This document shows, one piece after another, positions 55,154 to 64,000 of a stretch of DNA of 64,000 bases (position 1 is the first letter of the stretch; each line of letters begins with the position of its first letter). The stretch covers positions 1,922,001-1,986,000 of the forward strand of contig JALGAS010000007.1 in NCBI GenBank assembly GCA_023078685.1, in the 5' to 3' direction. The translations under genes were made by a program, and so were the position numbers. The stretch comes from Neopestalotiopsis rosae (Eukaryota; Ascomycota; Sordariomycetes; Amphisphaeriales; Sporocadaceae). The notes under the pieces are model-generated. The model worked only from the letters and a program-made list of their open reading frames with translations, made no database searches and was not told the DNA's origin.

Positions 55154-57061
55154 CTAATGAACTTCTTTTTGTTATTTTGATGTTTTGCTGCTAAGCTTGT
55201 CACCCTCTGCTACTCAAACCGAATTACAATCTGATCGATATGGACTATTTGCTTGCTAATGACCCCAGGTCGAATCCAGGCAGCTTGAGCTGCTGAGAGC
55301 TACTCGTCCTGAAAGAGACATCGACCACGCGAGGAATACCTGGGGTATAGCATGTGGGCATCATTGACTTCGGAGATCACCCCGAACAGACCAGGCATGG
55401 TTGGCACATATGAGATCTCTGTAAGGCTCACATCTAGATAACATGGTTGCAACTGAAACTTGGTCGCCGACCATCCTGGTTGCTCCATTTCAGCCCCCGA
55501 CGCGTTCTTGATTCCATGGCCAGCCTTACCGTCCAGACCAATCTGTAGCTCAAATCATACCCACTCACAGGGGGCCTCGCCTATCGGAGGATGCCAAATG
55601 GCAGCTCCCGCTGCTAGGCAATCACTCACTAGCGAGCAATGTCGCGATGTCCATGTTCCCTTTGATAAACAATACATATCTCATCTCTACCCAGGTGCTG
55701 GCATGGTTTTGGGGCAGCCTGCCATCCTAAGCACGGTTGGATAGCGCTTGGGAGTCCCTATAGTGCTCCAAAATCACCAACTAAGTGGACACCGCCAAAG
55801 GTGCAGCACCTCACGTTGCTCAGCCGCTCCCAAGGGTCTAGGACTAAGGAACTTGACACATTAATGAATGGGCTTAAGAACATCTCGAGCAAGTGGGCCG
55901 CGAATCACTGGTATCATGCCTGACTCAGGGGCTCATCCTTGAGCGAAGACTCAAGATTGCTAAATTAGCTCGCGAGCTTGCTGTCCCTCCCCCTGTAGAA
56001 AAAGGCTTTTGGATGGCTCCCGCTTAAGCGTCCGAAGTCGCCTTTAGTGGACCAATCAGACAAAAGTCCCAAGACTTCCCCTGCTTGATTTTGGCAAGAT
56101 CGTGATGTAAAAATACCATGCCTTAAAATTAGATTTACCATCCCCGTATTTGTTACAGATACTGGAAAAGCAAACGACAGCGATGGCAAGTAATTTCAGG
56201 TTAATTTAGCCTGTTCACCCGTCGACTGTCTTCCAGCACAAATGGTGCGAAGGGAAAGGTTTTGTATTAGCTCCTCATAGAAACCTGGGAGATCTCTTTG
56301 ATGCGCTTCTAGCTAATGCTCGCGCAGAGCGATCTCATATTTTGAAACATAATAACATCCAAGAGTTTGACTCAAGTGATCTGTTCGCGTTCAGGCTTTA
56401 GAATTCTTTCGATGGGCTTTCCATTTCTCCAATGACATGTCTGTGAGAGTAAATCCGACTTTGCATTGAAGTAGTTCGGTTCCTGAAGAGAGATATCATC
56501 TCCTGGTGCATCGGCCCCTGTCTGCCGTCGTAAGGCTGCGACATCACGACTGTAGATCAACTATCTTGCTTCACGGAGTACTAGTGCGGTGCGGGGAGGG
56601 ATATTTCAAGATACGCAGCAAATCTGCGACTAGGCCCCTCTCGTGTGGTACAACTCAAGAGGCTGGCCAGAACAAATCCTGGCCTTTCCAGTGGTTCAGC
56701 CAGCCATATTCAGCTGCTAACGGGGTTCTTACTAGTGACATGCCTTAGTCGGCAAATCTATAGCATTTTCATTGCCAGACAGGTAGGGATGTAGGCGCCG
56801 ATGTCGAATCCTTCGAGCCAACTACGGAGCGCGTGTTACGCACGCTTGCTCTGTTTCATCATGTCGACAGCCTGAATCCTTCTACTGGCGCTGTTGTTGC
56901 TACGACCTACTGCTGACCGAGCAGATCCTCCATCGAGATATACTACCAGTCATGCCGCTCTTTCGCGGGCTTTGAGCCATGATCTCGCCGTCATCTAGAA
57001 AATCTGACTGGAATTGTGCAGTAGAATTTTCTTCGCCGTGGCTGCATCAATTTGGTCAAAG
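55154..57061. other. Intergenic, no supported gene
   Basis: About 1.9 kb between two rightward genes. Short plus and minus frames (55460-55744, 55965-56189) have no domain. Some stretches around 55840-56400 read like broken coding sequence, but no family could be named. Confidence 0.45.
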
Positions 57062-57940
57062 ATGTCGCACTATAATCAGACTTCTCCTGCAGCGCCAGCA
57101 TATAGTGACTTAGAAGTTCCGCAAGGCTACACGAACTCTCAAGCACACGATATCTCCGGGATTGAACATGTTCCACAAGAGCAACAGTACTACAATGCAC
57201 CATGCGAAAAGCCAGCGCCAACACAGACGAACGTGGAATCAAGCGTGGGTAGAAAAACATGGCTGGTGGCTGCCATCGGTGCAATCGTGGCGGCAATGAT
57301 CGTTGGAGCTGCAATCGGTGGAAGTCTTGGAGCGTCGTTGAGCAGCTGCAAAGCTAGTTTAAGGTATATTTGGTACTGATCACTTGTAACTATATCTTTC
57401 TAACAACGTGATAGTGAGGCAAAGAACGTGGAGAATAATGACAGCTCCAACACATGTCCAACAACGGGGACAACAACAACAACAGCGACGACACTGACGA
57501 ATTACACCGTCGAACCCGCAGCATCCGTGCAGAGCCTCGCTGTGGATTGCGCAACGCTGGCTGCGACTAATCAGCTTTCTTACGCGGGCGAGTCGTTCAA
57601 GGTGGCGTGCGGCGTGGACCTAATGTCAGGGAGCCGCCAGGACCTTTACGACAATACCGTAACACTGGCTGATATCGTGGGAATCATCGCCTACGATTTT
57701 GTCGACTGCCTCCAAGGGTGTACGATCTTCTCGAAAAAGCAGCAAGCACGTGGAGTGTCCGGAGGATTGTGTTGGTCCGTCACATTCAGCGTCGACCTCA
57801 ACACGACGCTTACCAAGCCAGGTGGGAACTGCTGGCTCAAGAACTCCACAGTAGACATCGATTACTCGACATCGACATGTCAGAATTGCTTTGCCAATGA
57901 TGTTATGATAAGCGCGGTAAGAATGACCACTTTGTCTTAA
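57062..57940 (+). CDS. Single-pass membrane protein with Cys-rich PAN/Apple-like ectodomain
   Basis: Two exons, 57062-57363 and 57415-57940, give 275 residues. A polar Tyr/Pro/Gln-rich tail (1-64) with AYSDLEVPQGY precedes a transmembrane helix with a Gly/Ala zipper (about 66-94). A Thr-rich linker with a run of TTTT follows, then a Cys-rich domain of about 135 residues. The spacing, C..C near the middle, GLCWSV and a late NCWLK, resembles the PAN/Apple fold. Several NxT/S sites support an extracellular location. Tail and anchor resemble those of the lectin-like gene 1.9 kb upstream. The ligand is unknown. Confidence 0.72.
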
Positions 57941-59713
57941 TGGGTTTCACAGACCAGTATGTAGTATAGCCTCCCCGAATATGTTGGAAGACGGATCTTG
58001 GTGATCGGTTGCAGGATTCGTTTACAGCGATGCTGATATACGCCATCGCCCGGTACAGTGCTGGTTTTTACCTCATCGAGACTGTCAATCAATTTCCACT
58101 TCCAATACCATTGCGATGACTTGTGTTTGACAATATCTTGTACTCTAGCCTAGCTTGCCGCCACTACTCTGCACTCTCAGCGTCGACACCCCTCGCCTAG
58201 AGTATGACATTGCCAGCAAGCGTTGTAGTGAGTCCAAACGTTACAGTTTCCATCAGTTATTCATGATAGAGTGCCGTGACGCAGTCTTACTGTCATTCTA
58301 CATAAGGTTTCCAGGAAAAAGGTATTCTCAATTAAGGTCAAGACTTGCCCATGTCCGTGGCATGCTCCCTAGGCTTCAGCGCGGACAGCGTAACCGAGAC
58401 CAAGGCAAAGCCGCACATGGTGCGAACCGTCGCATTTTCCATACTTCGGCCTTGAACATGCCAATCTTGTTTTATGGGAAGTGACAGAGCAGACGAGAAT
58501 AGCAGGCCGCTACCACCACCTGACATCAGCTTCCGTCACGTTATCACGCTGGGCTCACGGCCATAGAATCTAGACCACTATCAGAGACAGATTCTATCGT
58601 CACTACAGGCTCTACTCCAAGGATGAGCGAGTCCTTGGCCGTCTAGCCCAGATGATCAGATTGAAATACTACTGCTTTCAGCGCATCGGTATCGAACCGA
58701 GTCGACGAGGGCCAGCCAAGGTCAATGAAACTGGGATAGAGCAGGTTTTCGAGAAGTTGTCGAGTCTAGACCTCTGAGCAAAGCAGCTGTGAAACTGCCC
58801 TAGAAAATGGCAGGTTGATCACGCCTCGAAGAATCCACCAATCGGAACACCCCGTGTAAATAGCATTTCCAGGTTCTTTTGGTTGGACCAGGGAAACGCT
58901 ATCGATAGTATTCAGAGACTCATTGCACGAAAATGCATTGGCATAGATTACTGTATGCGTCGATGGGTGAAGTTGAGGCGTGTTGGCGTGTGGCTTGGAT
59001 TGCGAAGGATGACATCACTGCCGGCCGCCAATCGATTGGTGTTAGCTCGAACCTGCCATCAGATCTGGTTGGACCCTGCAGCAACGTAATCGCAGCACTA
59101 ACCAACCAAACCGCCCAGCGTTTCCTAACCGAGCCACTCCCCCACCCTCTCAACCCCGCGCTGCCGTCATAACAGTAAGACCCATTGTCCACTTCAGCCC
59201 TGAACGAGTGCTAGGTCTTTGTAGGACCCTGACGCTAGGCCGCATCAGACACGTCGAAATCTTGGAATGCCAACTTTCGCGAACACCTCACTGATTGTTT
59301 CGTATGCCTGGAGAGACCCGATCGCCAATGGTGAATGAGAGGGCCAGCAAAGAATACCAGGTTGGACCCTTTGGAACAGTTCACTTGATCTGCAGGGTCC
59401 TGCCAACCTGCTGTGGGGACCGGGCTTTGATGTCATGGTCTTCTTGCCGTCTTCCCGCTGGTTGCATCACATTCTGGCTAATACCTGATTATGGTCTTTG
59501 ATCCAGCCATGAGATGGACTCAACTTTTGGATATATAAGTCTGGAGTAATTCATCTCTCTCTCGACTGGATCTATATTCTCATCTTTACAATCATCACCA
59601 AATAACCCAAACAAAAGCCATCCACAGCTCTACCAGACTTCAAAGTCATATCATCTACCAAACTACAAATCACTTGAACCAATAAATTCACAACAAAACA
59701 CAATCTCATCAAA
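57941..59713. other. Intergenic with strong promoter at right end
   Basis: About 1.8 kb. No gene is supported. TATATAA at about 59532-59539 is the core promoter of the small basic protein gene, followed by a CA-rich leader of roughly 150 bp. Confidence 0.5.
59532..59539 (+). promoter_or_regulatory. TATA box of small basic protein gene
   Basis: ATATATAAG context about 180 bp before the ATG at 59714. The leader between is rich in A and C and nearly free of G, typical of highly expressed fungal genes. Confidence 0.6.
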
Positions 59714-59962
59714 ATGCATCGCACACACCACACTACCACTACTACCACCACCCGCCGTGGCATGTTCGGCCGCAAGCACGTCGTTCACCATCAGAAGCGC
59801 AAGCCCACTTTGGGTGACAAGATCTCCGGAGCCATGCTCAAGCTCAAGGGCTCCCTCACCCACCGCCCCGGCGAGAAGGCCGCTGGCACCCGCCGCATGA
59901 GAGGCACCGACGGCCGTGGTAGCCACCGCTCCGGTCGCCGCCGCACTGGCCGCTACTGGTAA
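59714..59962 (+). CDS. Small very basic protein, unknown function
   Basis: Intronless, 82 residues, ATG in an AAAATGC context after a canonical TATA box and CA-rich leader. The sequence is rich in Arg, Lys, His and Thr: a run of seven Thr near the start, RRGMFGRKH, then KPTLGDKISGAMLKLKGSL as the only helix-forming part, then GTRRMRGTDGRGSHRSGRR and a C-terminal YW. There is no signal peptide or membrane segment. I do not recognise a named family, although small proteins of this composition occur in many ascomycetes. It could bind nucleic acid or acidic membranes. The promoter suggests strong or inducible expression. Confidence 0.75.
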   Translation: MHRTHHTTTTTTTRRGMFGRKHVVHHQKRKPTLGDKISGAMLKLKGSLTHRPGEKAAGTRRMRGTDGRGSHRSGRRRTGRYW

Positions 59963-60465
59963 ATACCAGGCGGAGGAATTAGCACCACCTACCATCAGAA
60001 CCACTATAATTATCTGACGAGGAGGAACACTTGTACCACTATTGGAAAGCGATGATACCCAGCGAATTGTATTATACTATATTATACGATTGTACGATAA
60101 TGTCAATTTTGGAAACTACAAACTCTGCAATTTTTTTGAGTCTCCAACCTAAATGTGATAACTGTGTGAAAGCATTGCGTTTTCTCTCGGAGCGGCCAGT
60201 AATATGGCTGAGCCCTGACGGTGGCGTCTTGTTTGCGTTCCAGCGGCTATTGCGCTATACTCATTTGAGGCCCGGCGCAGATGCCCCACCGCTCAGAAAT
60301 TCACCGCCAACTAATCGGCGTGACCCCTCCCCGTCCACGCTGTGCCATTTTAATAAGCATGAATATACACCATTTTGAACACTATTTCAGACTGAGACAT
60401 TGAGGACGCTTTAGGATTTTTCTCTGTGCCAGAATGTGTCCGTTCACTTGGAAGTGCCAGCCGCA
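59963..60465. other. Intergenic, no supported gene
   Basis: About 500 bp between two rightward genes; 3' flank and promoter only. Confidence 0.5.
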
Positions 60466-62046
60466 ATGCCGATAGATTTCGTGGACTTGCCGGGCGAGCT
60501 CCACGAAATCATCTTTCGATACCTCGACCCTGTTGCTTTGATTAGCTTCGCGCAGACCAACCGCCAGTTTCGCGCCGTGATCAAACCAACAAAGGAGCAC
60601 TTTGCTGAGCGCCTGCTGGTTCTTGAGTGCCTTGAGGGGTTTGGTGGTCCGATACTCCACTTTGATGGAAAAGATAACTCCCAGTCGCCTCGATGGGACG
60701 ATGAACGGGCTGATCAAATGCGCTGGGCGTGCACGCACTGCTTGAAGCTGCTGCATCACAAGCACTTTGACAATCACTCGCTCTTGCGTCTGCACTTCCG
60801 GAAGCCTCTTCCTGAATGGCCCGCCGCACAGCTCATTACCTCCTGGGAACCGATGGGCAAGTTCGCATCGAGAGCAGTCCTGAAAAGCAGGATCGCATTC
60901 TACCGTGACTACATTACCTTGCGACGGATTCAGTACAAGGATGGAACCACCGATGAGAGGTATCTGTGTGGTTACCGGCGTCGCCAACGTCAATGCAACG
61001 AATGCAGGTACCAGACCGGCAATTTGAGATCTCATATCGTGACTCAGGCTCCCGGCCTGGACCTCGAGGATTACATAGCGGGTCCAAACCTGGGTACCGC
61101 GACGACGCCGATTGTCAAAAGTCGCCGTTTGTTCCATGGCTCATTCATACACCGGTACTTCCCGGGCCTGTTCACGGACCTGCCATGTTACTCGCCGCTG
61201 GCCGATAATGCCCCAAACTTTCCCATCCACCGACAAGATGCTCGCGACCGTGCTTTTACCCACTATATGATCCGATGCGCTGGCTGCTCGACTTGGAAGG
61301 AAATGTCCGCCTTCCGTTGCGGTCAGCATTGGCCAAAGTGGTGGCCATCACATCAGCATCGCTGGGGGACCCCCTTGACCAACTGGAATTGCATTGAAAT
61401 TGACAAGTTCTTTATCGACCACCTCCAGTGCAATTCCTGCTATGTAGCGGCAAGTGGGCGCCGCGAACTCGCTTTTAAGCTGCTGTCTTGGTACTCCGAT
61501 CTCCTCCTCTCCGAAATTTGGCATACACAGCAGTATATGGAGATTGGCTGGCCCCTATTATACCGCGCAGCAGTCGACGGCCCTGATGTGAATACTTGGT
61601 ACCATACTCCCAAGCGCCACAAAGAAGAAGTCCTGAAAAAAGTCTTTGTCGGACTACCGTGGGAAGACCCTGACGACAAGAGGGAAGGGATCAATGTCAC
61701 ATACGCAGACTCGGAGATGCTGAAGACCATGAATGAAAAGCACAAGTTGATACAAAAGAACTGGGGTACCTGGTTTGTGATCAACCCAGACGAACACAGA
61801 CTGCCGGGCGACTTCAACGATTGGGTCCTCTCGTGGCTGAACGGATATGATAACCTGGAGGCAAGACTGGTGTGGCTTCGCGGCTGTCGCGACGAGCTGG
61901 TCAAGAGGCCAGGTGCTATTCTAGAATGGGCTCTGAACGACAAGGGTAGTCTGACCATCGATGCGAAAGAACTCTTGGATGAACGCGCAGAGGGCCTAGC
62001 CAAGAGGTGGGATGCGCCCGAAATCTACGATATAGCATTGGCTTGA
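60466..62046 (+). CDS. F-box protein with Cys-pair motifs
   Basis: Intronless, 526 residues. The start is placed at 60466 (MPIDFVDLPGELHEII), where the F-box begins at once: LPGELHEIIFRYLDPVALIS, then FAQTNRQFRAV. F-box proteins recruit substrates to SCF ubiquitin ligases via Skp1. The long C-terminal part has Cys pairs that could bind zinc: CTHC near 85, CNEC near 177, CAGC near 275 and CNSC near 325. It contains many Trp residues and no LRR or WD repeats. This type is widespread and expanded in Pezizomycotina, usually of unknown target. The frame is clean throughout. Confidence 0.85.
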   Translation: MPIDFVDLPGELHEIIFRYLDPVALISFAQTNRQFRAVIKPTKEHFAERLLVLECLEGFGGPILHFDGKDNSQSPRWDDERADQMRWACTHCLKLLHHKHFDNHSLLRLHFRKPLPEWPAAQLITSWEPMGKFASRAVLKSRIAFYRDYITLRRIQYKDGTTDERYLCGYRRRQRQCNECRYQTGNLRSHIVTQAPGLDLEDYIAGPNLGTATTPIVKSRRLFHGSFIHRYFPGLFTDLPCYSPLADNAPNFPIHRQDARDRAFTHYMIRCAGCSTWKEMSAFRCGQHWPKWWPSHQHRWGTPLTNWNCIEIDKFFIDHLQCNSCYVAASGRRELAFKLLSWYSDLLLSEIWHTQQYMEIGWPLLYRAAVDGPDVNTWYHTPKRHKEEVLKKVFVGLPWEDPDDKREGINVTYADSEMLKTMNEKHKLIQKNWGTWFVINPDEHRLPGDFNDWVLSWLNGYDNLEARLVWLRGCRDELVKRPGAILEWALNDKGSLTIDAKELLDERAEGLAKRWDAPEIYDIALA

Positions 62047-63008
62047 GTCTGAGCTGTGTGTTTACAAGTGGAACAGCGATTTACATACAACACGAGCGGA
62101 ATAAGATACCGTGATATATCACTTATGCATCACTCATCAGGTACAACTAGGTATTGTTTGTTGATCAATAAGAATATTATTCCGCTCCTGAAATTCCGGA
62201 TGCCTGTAAACTTGGGGTCATCCGCTTCAGGGACCACTGGCCGAAATGGTGACGCACTAAAGCCCCCACAACGGTAGCTAGTGCTCCTTCGCTTACCCGG
62301 CCAGCGATTAGGTAGCGCGGCCTAAAACACTCGACACAACAGCGGCTGAAAGACAACAAATTTTATCACGAAATGCAGCATGTGCTAAGCGAACGACAAT
62401 ACTATTTGAGAAACCGTTCATCGTCAACTCCGATGTCGAAATGATACATGTGATACAGTGGAAGGAATGTGCTATACAGTCGAGCCCTGGGCGGCTACAT
62501 ATATATTGACAGTGGATACAATACCTCAAGTGCTTATATGTGCCCCGCAATCAAGACGAGGGTACTCTACGGGTTACAGATTACACTGACACCAAGCTTA
62601 CCCGAATCCCAACATAAGGACTTTGATGCTGTGAAACCAAGGACGAATCCTACCAAATTTTGTGTTTATCTGATTCGTCTATTGCTATGAATCATAATGA
62701 GACCATCCACATGTTCCGAAAGGTGGAAAAGGGAAGAAAAGGAAGACGAGGAAGCAGTTGACATATGAAATGCTTGGTATGGGGCGCGGAATATAGAACC
62801 CTTCTTTAGCTCCTGAATTCTTGAGGCGGTGACTGGAGATACTCTTCACTATACGAAGTCACCCCTGCTATAATGTAACCATACGTTACCTAAGCTCAGA
62901 ATTCTTTATCAAATACCGCGGCATTGTTTCTCGGGAGAAGACGAAGATTTGGAACTTTCCTCCTGCGAACACCATTGCAAAGCCGTTGTACGCCTTCATT
63001 CGTTCAAG
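62047..63008. other. Intergenic, no supported gene
   Basis: About 960 bp; promoter of the FAD oxidase gene at the right end. Nothing else is supported. Confidence 0.55.
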
Positions 63009-64000
63009 ATGCGTTCGCATGTCCTATCTGGGGCTTTTTTGCCCATTGCGACTCTGGCCTCCAACTCATCGTCGTCGGTGTGCAAATGTTTCCCTGGCGA
63101 TGCATGCTGGCCCTCGCAGACCGAGTGGGATCTTCTGAACACCACTGTATCAGGCCGACTCGTCGCAACCACCCCCTTGGGTTCCCCGTGCCATGACCCG
63201 ACTTATGACGCCGATTTATGTGCCAGTCTTCAAGATCAATGGCTGTATTCTGGAATCCAGTAAGTCCTGCCCAAGTTTCAGCTCATTGGAGCGCAGTTTA
63301 AGCCCTATCTGACCGAGATGATTCTAGCATGAGCTCGTCCTCTTCAGTCATGGCTCCTTTCTTTGCCAATCAAAGCTGCGACCCCTTCACAGCAGAAGAT
63401 GTTCCTTGCACTATGGGTAATTATGTCCGCTATGCTATCAATGCCACCGGCGCAGAAGACATCATCGCAGCAGTTGAGTTCTCCAAGGAGAGGAACGTTC
63501 GCCTGGTCATTCGCAACACCGGCCACGATTACCTCGGTCGATCAACCGGTGCTGGGGCCTTGGGAGTATGGACCCATTACCTCAAGAGCATCGAATCCTT
63601 GGATTGGGCCGACGACGCTTACACTGGAAAAGCTCTCAAGGTGGGAGCGGGCGTGCAAGGATTCGAAGCGCTAGCTGCGGCACAGCAGCTGGGTCTCGTC
63701 GTGGTCACTGGCGAATGTCCCACCGTCGGTCTGGCTGGTGGTTATACCCAGGGTGGTGGTCACTCTGCTCTGAGCACCACCTTTGGTCTCGCTGCCGACA
63801 ATACGCTCTCCTTTGATGTGGTGACTGCTGCGGGTGAGCTCGTCACTGCCAGTCGAACGCAAAACGCCGACCTCTACTGGGCCCTCAGCGGTGGCGGCGG
63901 AGGCAATTATGGTGTCGTGGTCTCCCTGACTGTCCGAGCTCACCCAGACACGGTGATTGGCGGTGCTAGCTTTGCCGTCTCGGCTGGTGACAACCAGACA
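63009..64000 (+). CDS. Secreted FAD-linked oxidase, berberine-bridge type (3' end outside window)
   Basis: Two exons are visible: 63009-63259 and 63328 to the window end. A short signal peptide (MRSHVLSGAFLPIATLASN) leads to CKCFPGDACWPSQTEWDLLN, the typical start of fungal BBE-like oxidases. The FAD-binding (PCMH) domain has RNTGHDYLGRS, whose His makes the 8-alpha-histidyl FAD bond. It also has GECPTVGLAGGYTQGGGHS, whose Cys makes the 6-S-cysteinyl bond, so bicovalent FAD is expected. The segment LYWALSGGGGGNYGVVVS follows. The substrate-binding and C-terminal BBE parts lie beyond the window. Such enzymes oxidise sugars or secondary metabolites using oxygen. Confidence 0.9.

Noticed and set aside
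55262..55290. Possible pol III B box near GGTCGAATCC
   Set aside because: It lacks one base of the consensus, and no A box or foldable tRNA lies upstream.
55800..56400. Transposon relic in the gap between the two surface-protein genes
   Set aside because: A few peptide-like stretches can be read, but no transposase motif, terminal repeat or target duplication was found.

Overview
The window is nuclear DNA of a filamentous ascomycete, most likely a Sordariomycete and plausibly Hypocreales. This is inferred from compact genes with 50-75 bp introns (GTRNGN donors, CTAAC/CTGAC-type branch sites), a highly reducing polyketide synthase, HET-like and NACHT-ankyrin proteins, an ISWI remodeller and a fucose-lectin-like protein. 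No rRNA, CRISPR or intact transposon was found. Gene models were spliced by eye from reading frame and splice signals, so exon edges are predictions.

Layout. 1-1051 (-): secreted Ser/Gly-tailed protein, cut by the window edge. 2319-8903: two divergent, intron-rich genes encoding long alpha-helical proteins with hydrophobic hairpins that resemble the ClyA/Cry6/Xax class of alpha pore-forming proteins. They share a 1.27 kb intergenic region with a TATA box on each side. 9299-12022 (-): HET-like membrane protein. 13451-14863 (-): Cys-rich secreted protein of unknown family. 15599-16885 (+): acyl-CoA dehydrogenase. 18953-20527 (+): acyltransferase-3 membrane protein. 22619-27133: a stand-alone nucleoside-phosphorylase-domain protein (-) and, 546 bp away and divergent, a NACHT-ankyrin NLR (+). 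28077-28919 (+): AlaX-type alanyl-tRNA editing protein. 29618-30445 (-): HAPSTR1/C16orf72-like protein. 32826-36348 (+): ISWI remodeller. 36972-44022 (-): HR-PKS. 46302-47230 (+): FSH/LovG-like hydrolase, divergent from the PKS. 47491-48039 (-): small protein with half a WW domain. 48436-50664 (-): YtcJ-like amidohydrolase with a 412 bp intron holding a tRNA-like element. 51854-52741 (+): tyrosine phosphatase. 53569-55153 and 57062-57940 (+): two single-pass surface proteins of similar design, one a lectin propeller. 59714-59962 (+): small very basic protein. 60466-62046 (+): F-box protein. 63009-64000 (+): secreted berberine-bridge-type FAD oxidase, cut by the window edge.

Two systems stand out. 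First, the last 21 residues of the phosphorylase-domain protein match residues 39-56 of the neighbouring NLR. This is the expected layout of a fungal amyloid-signalling effector/receptor pair, in which the receptor's N-terminal motif templates the effector's motif. The NLR's ankyrin repeats are nearly identical at DNA level, as in fast-evolving allorecognition receptors. Second, the divergent pair at 2.3-8.9 kb looks like a co-regulated two-component alpha-helical membrane-active system in a eukaryote. The HET-like gene lies beside it, so the left half of the window is rich in candidate self/non-self or defence genes. The PKS plus FSH hydrolase form a small candidate biosynthetic locus. The editing protein, HAPSTR1-like and ISWI genes between them are conserved housekeeping genes.
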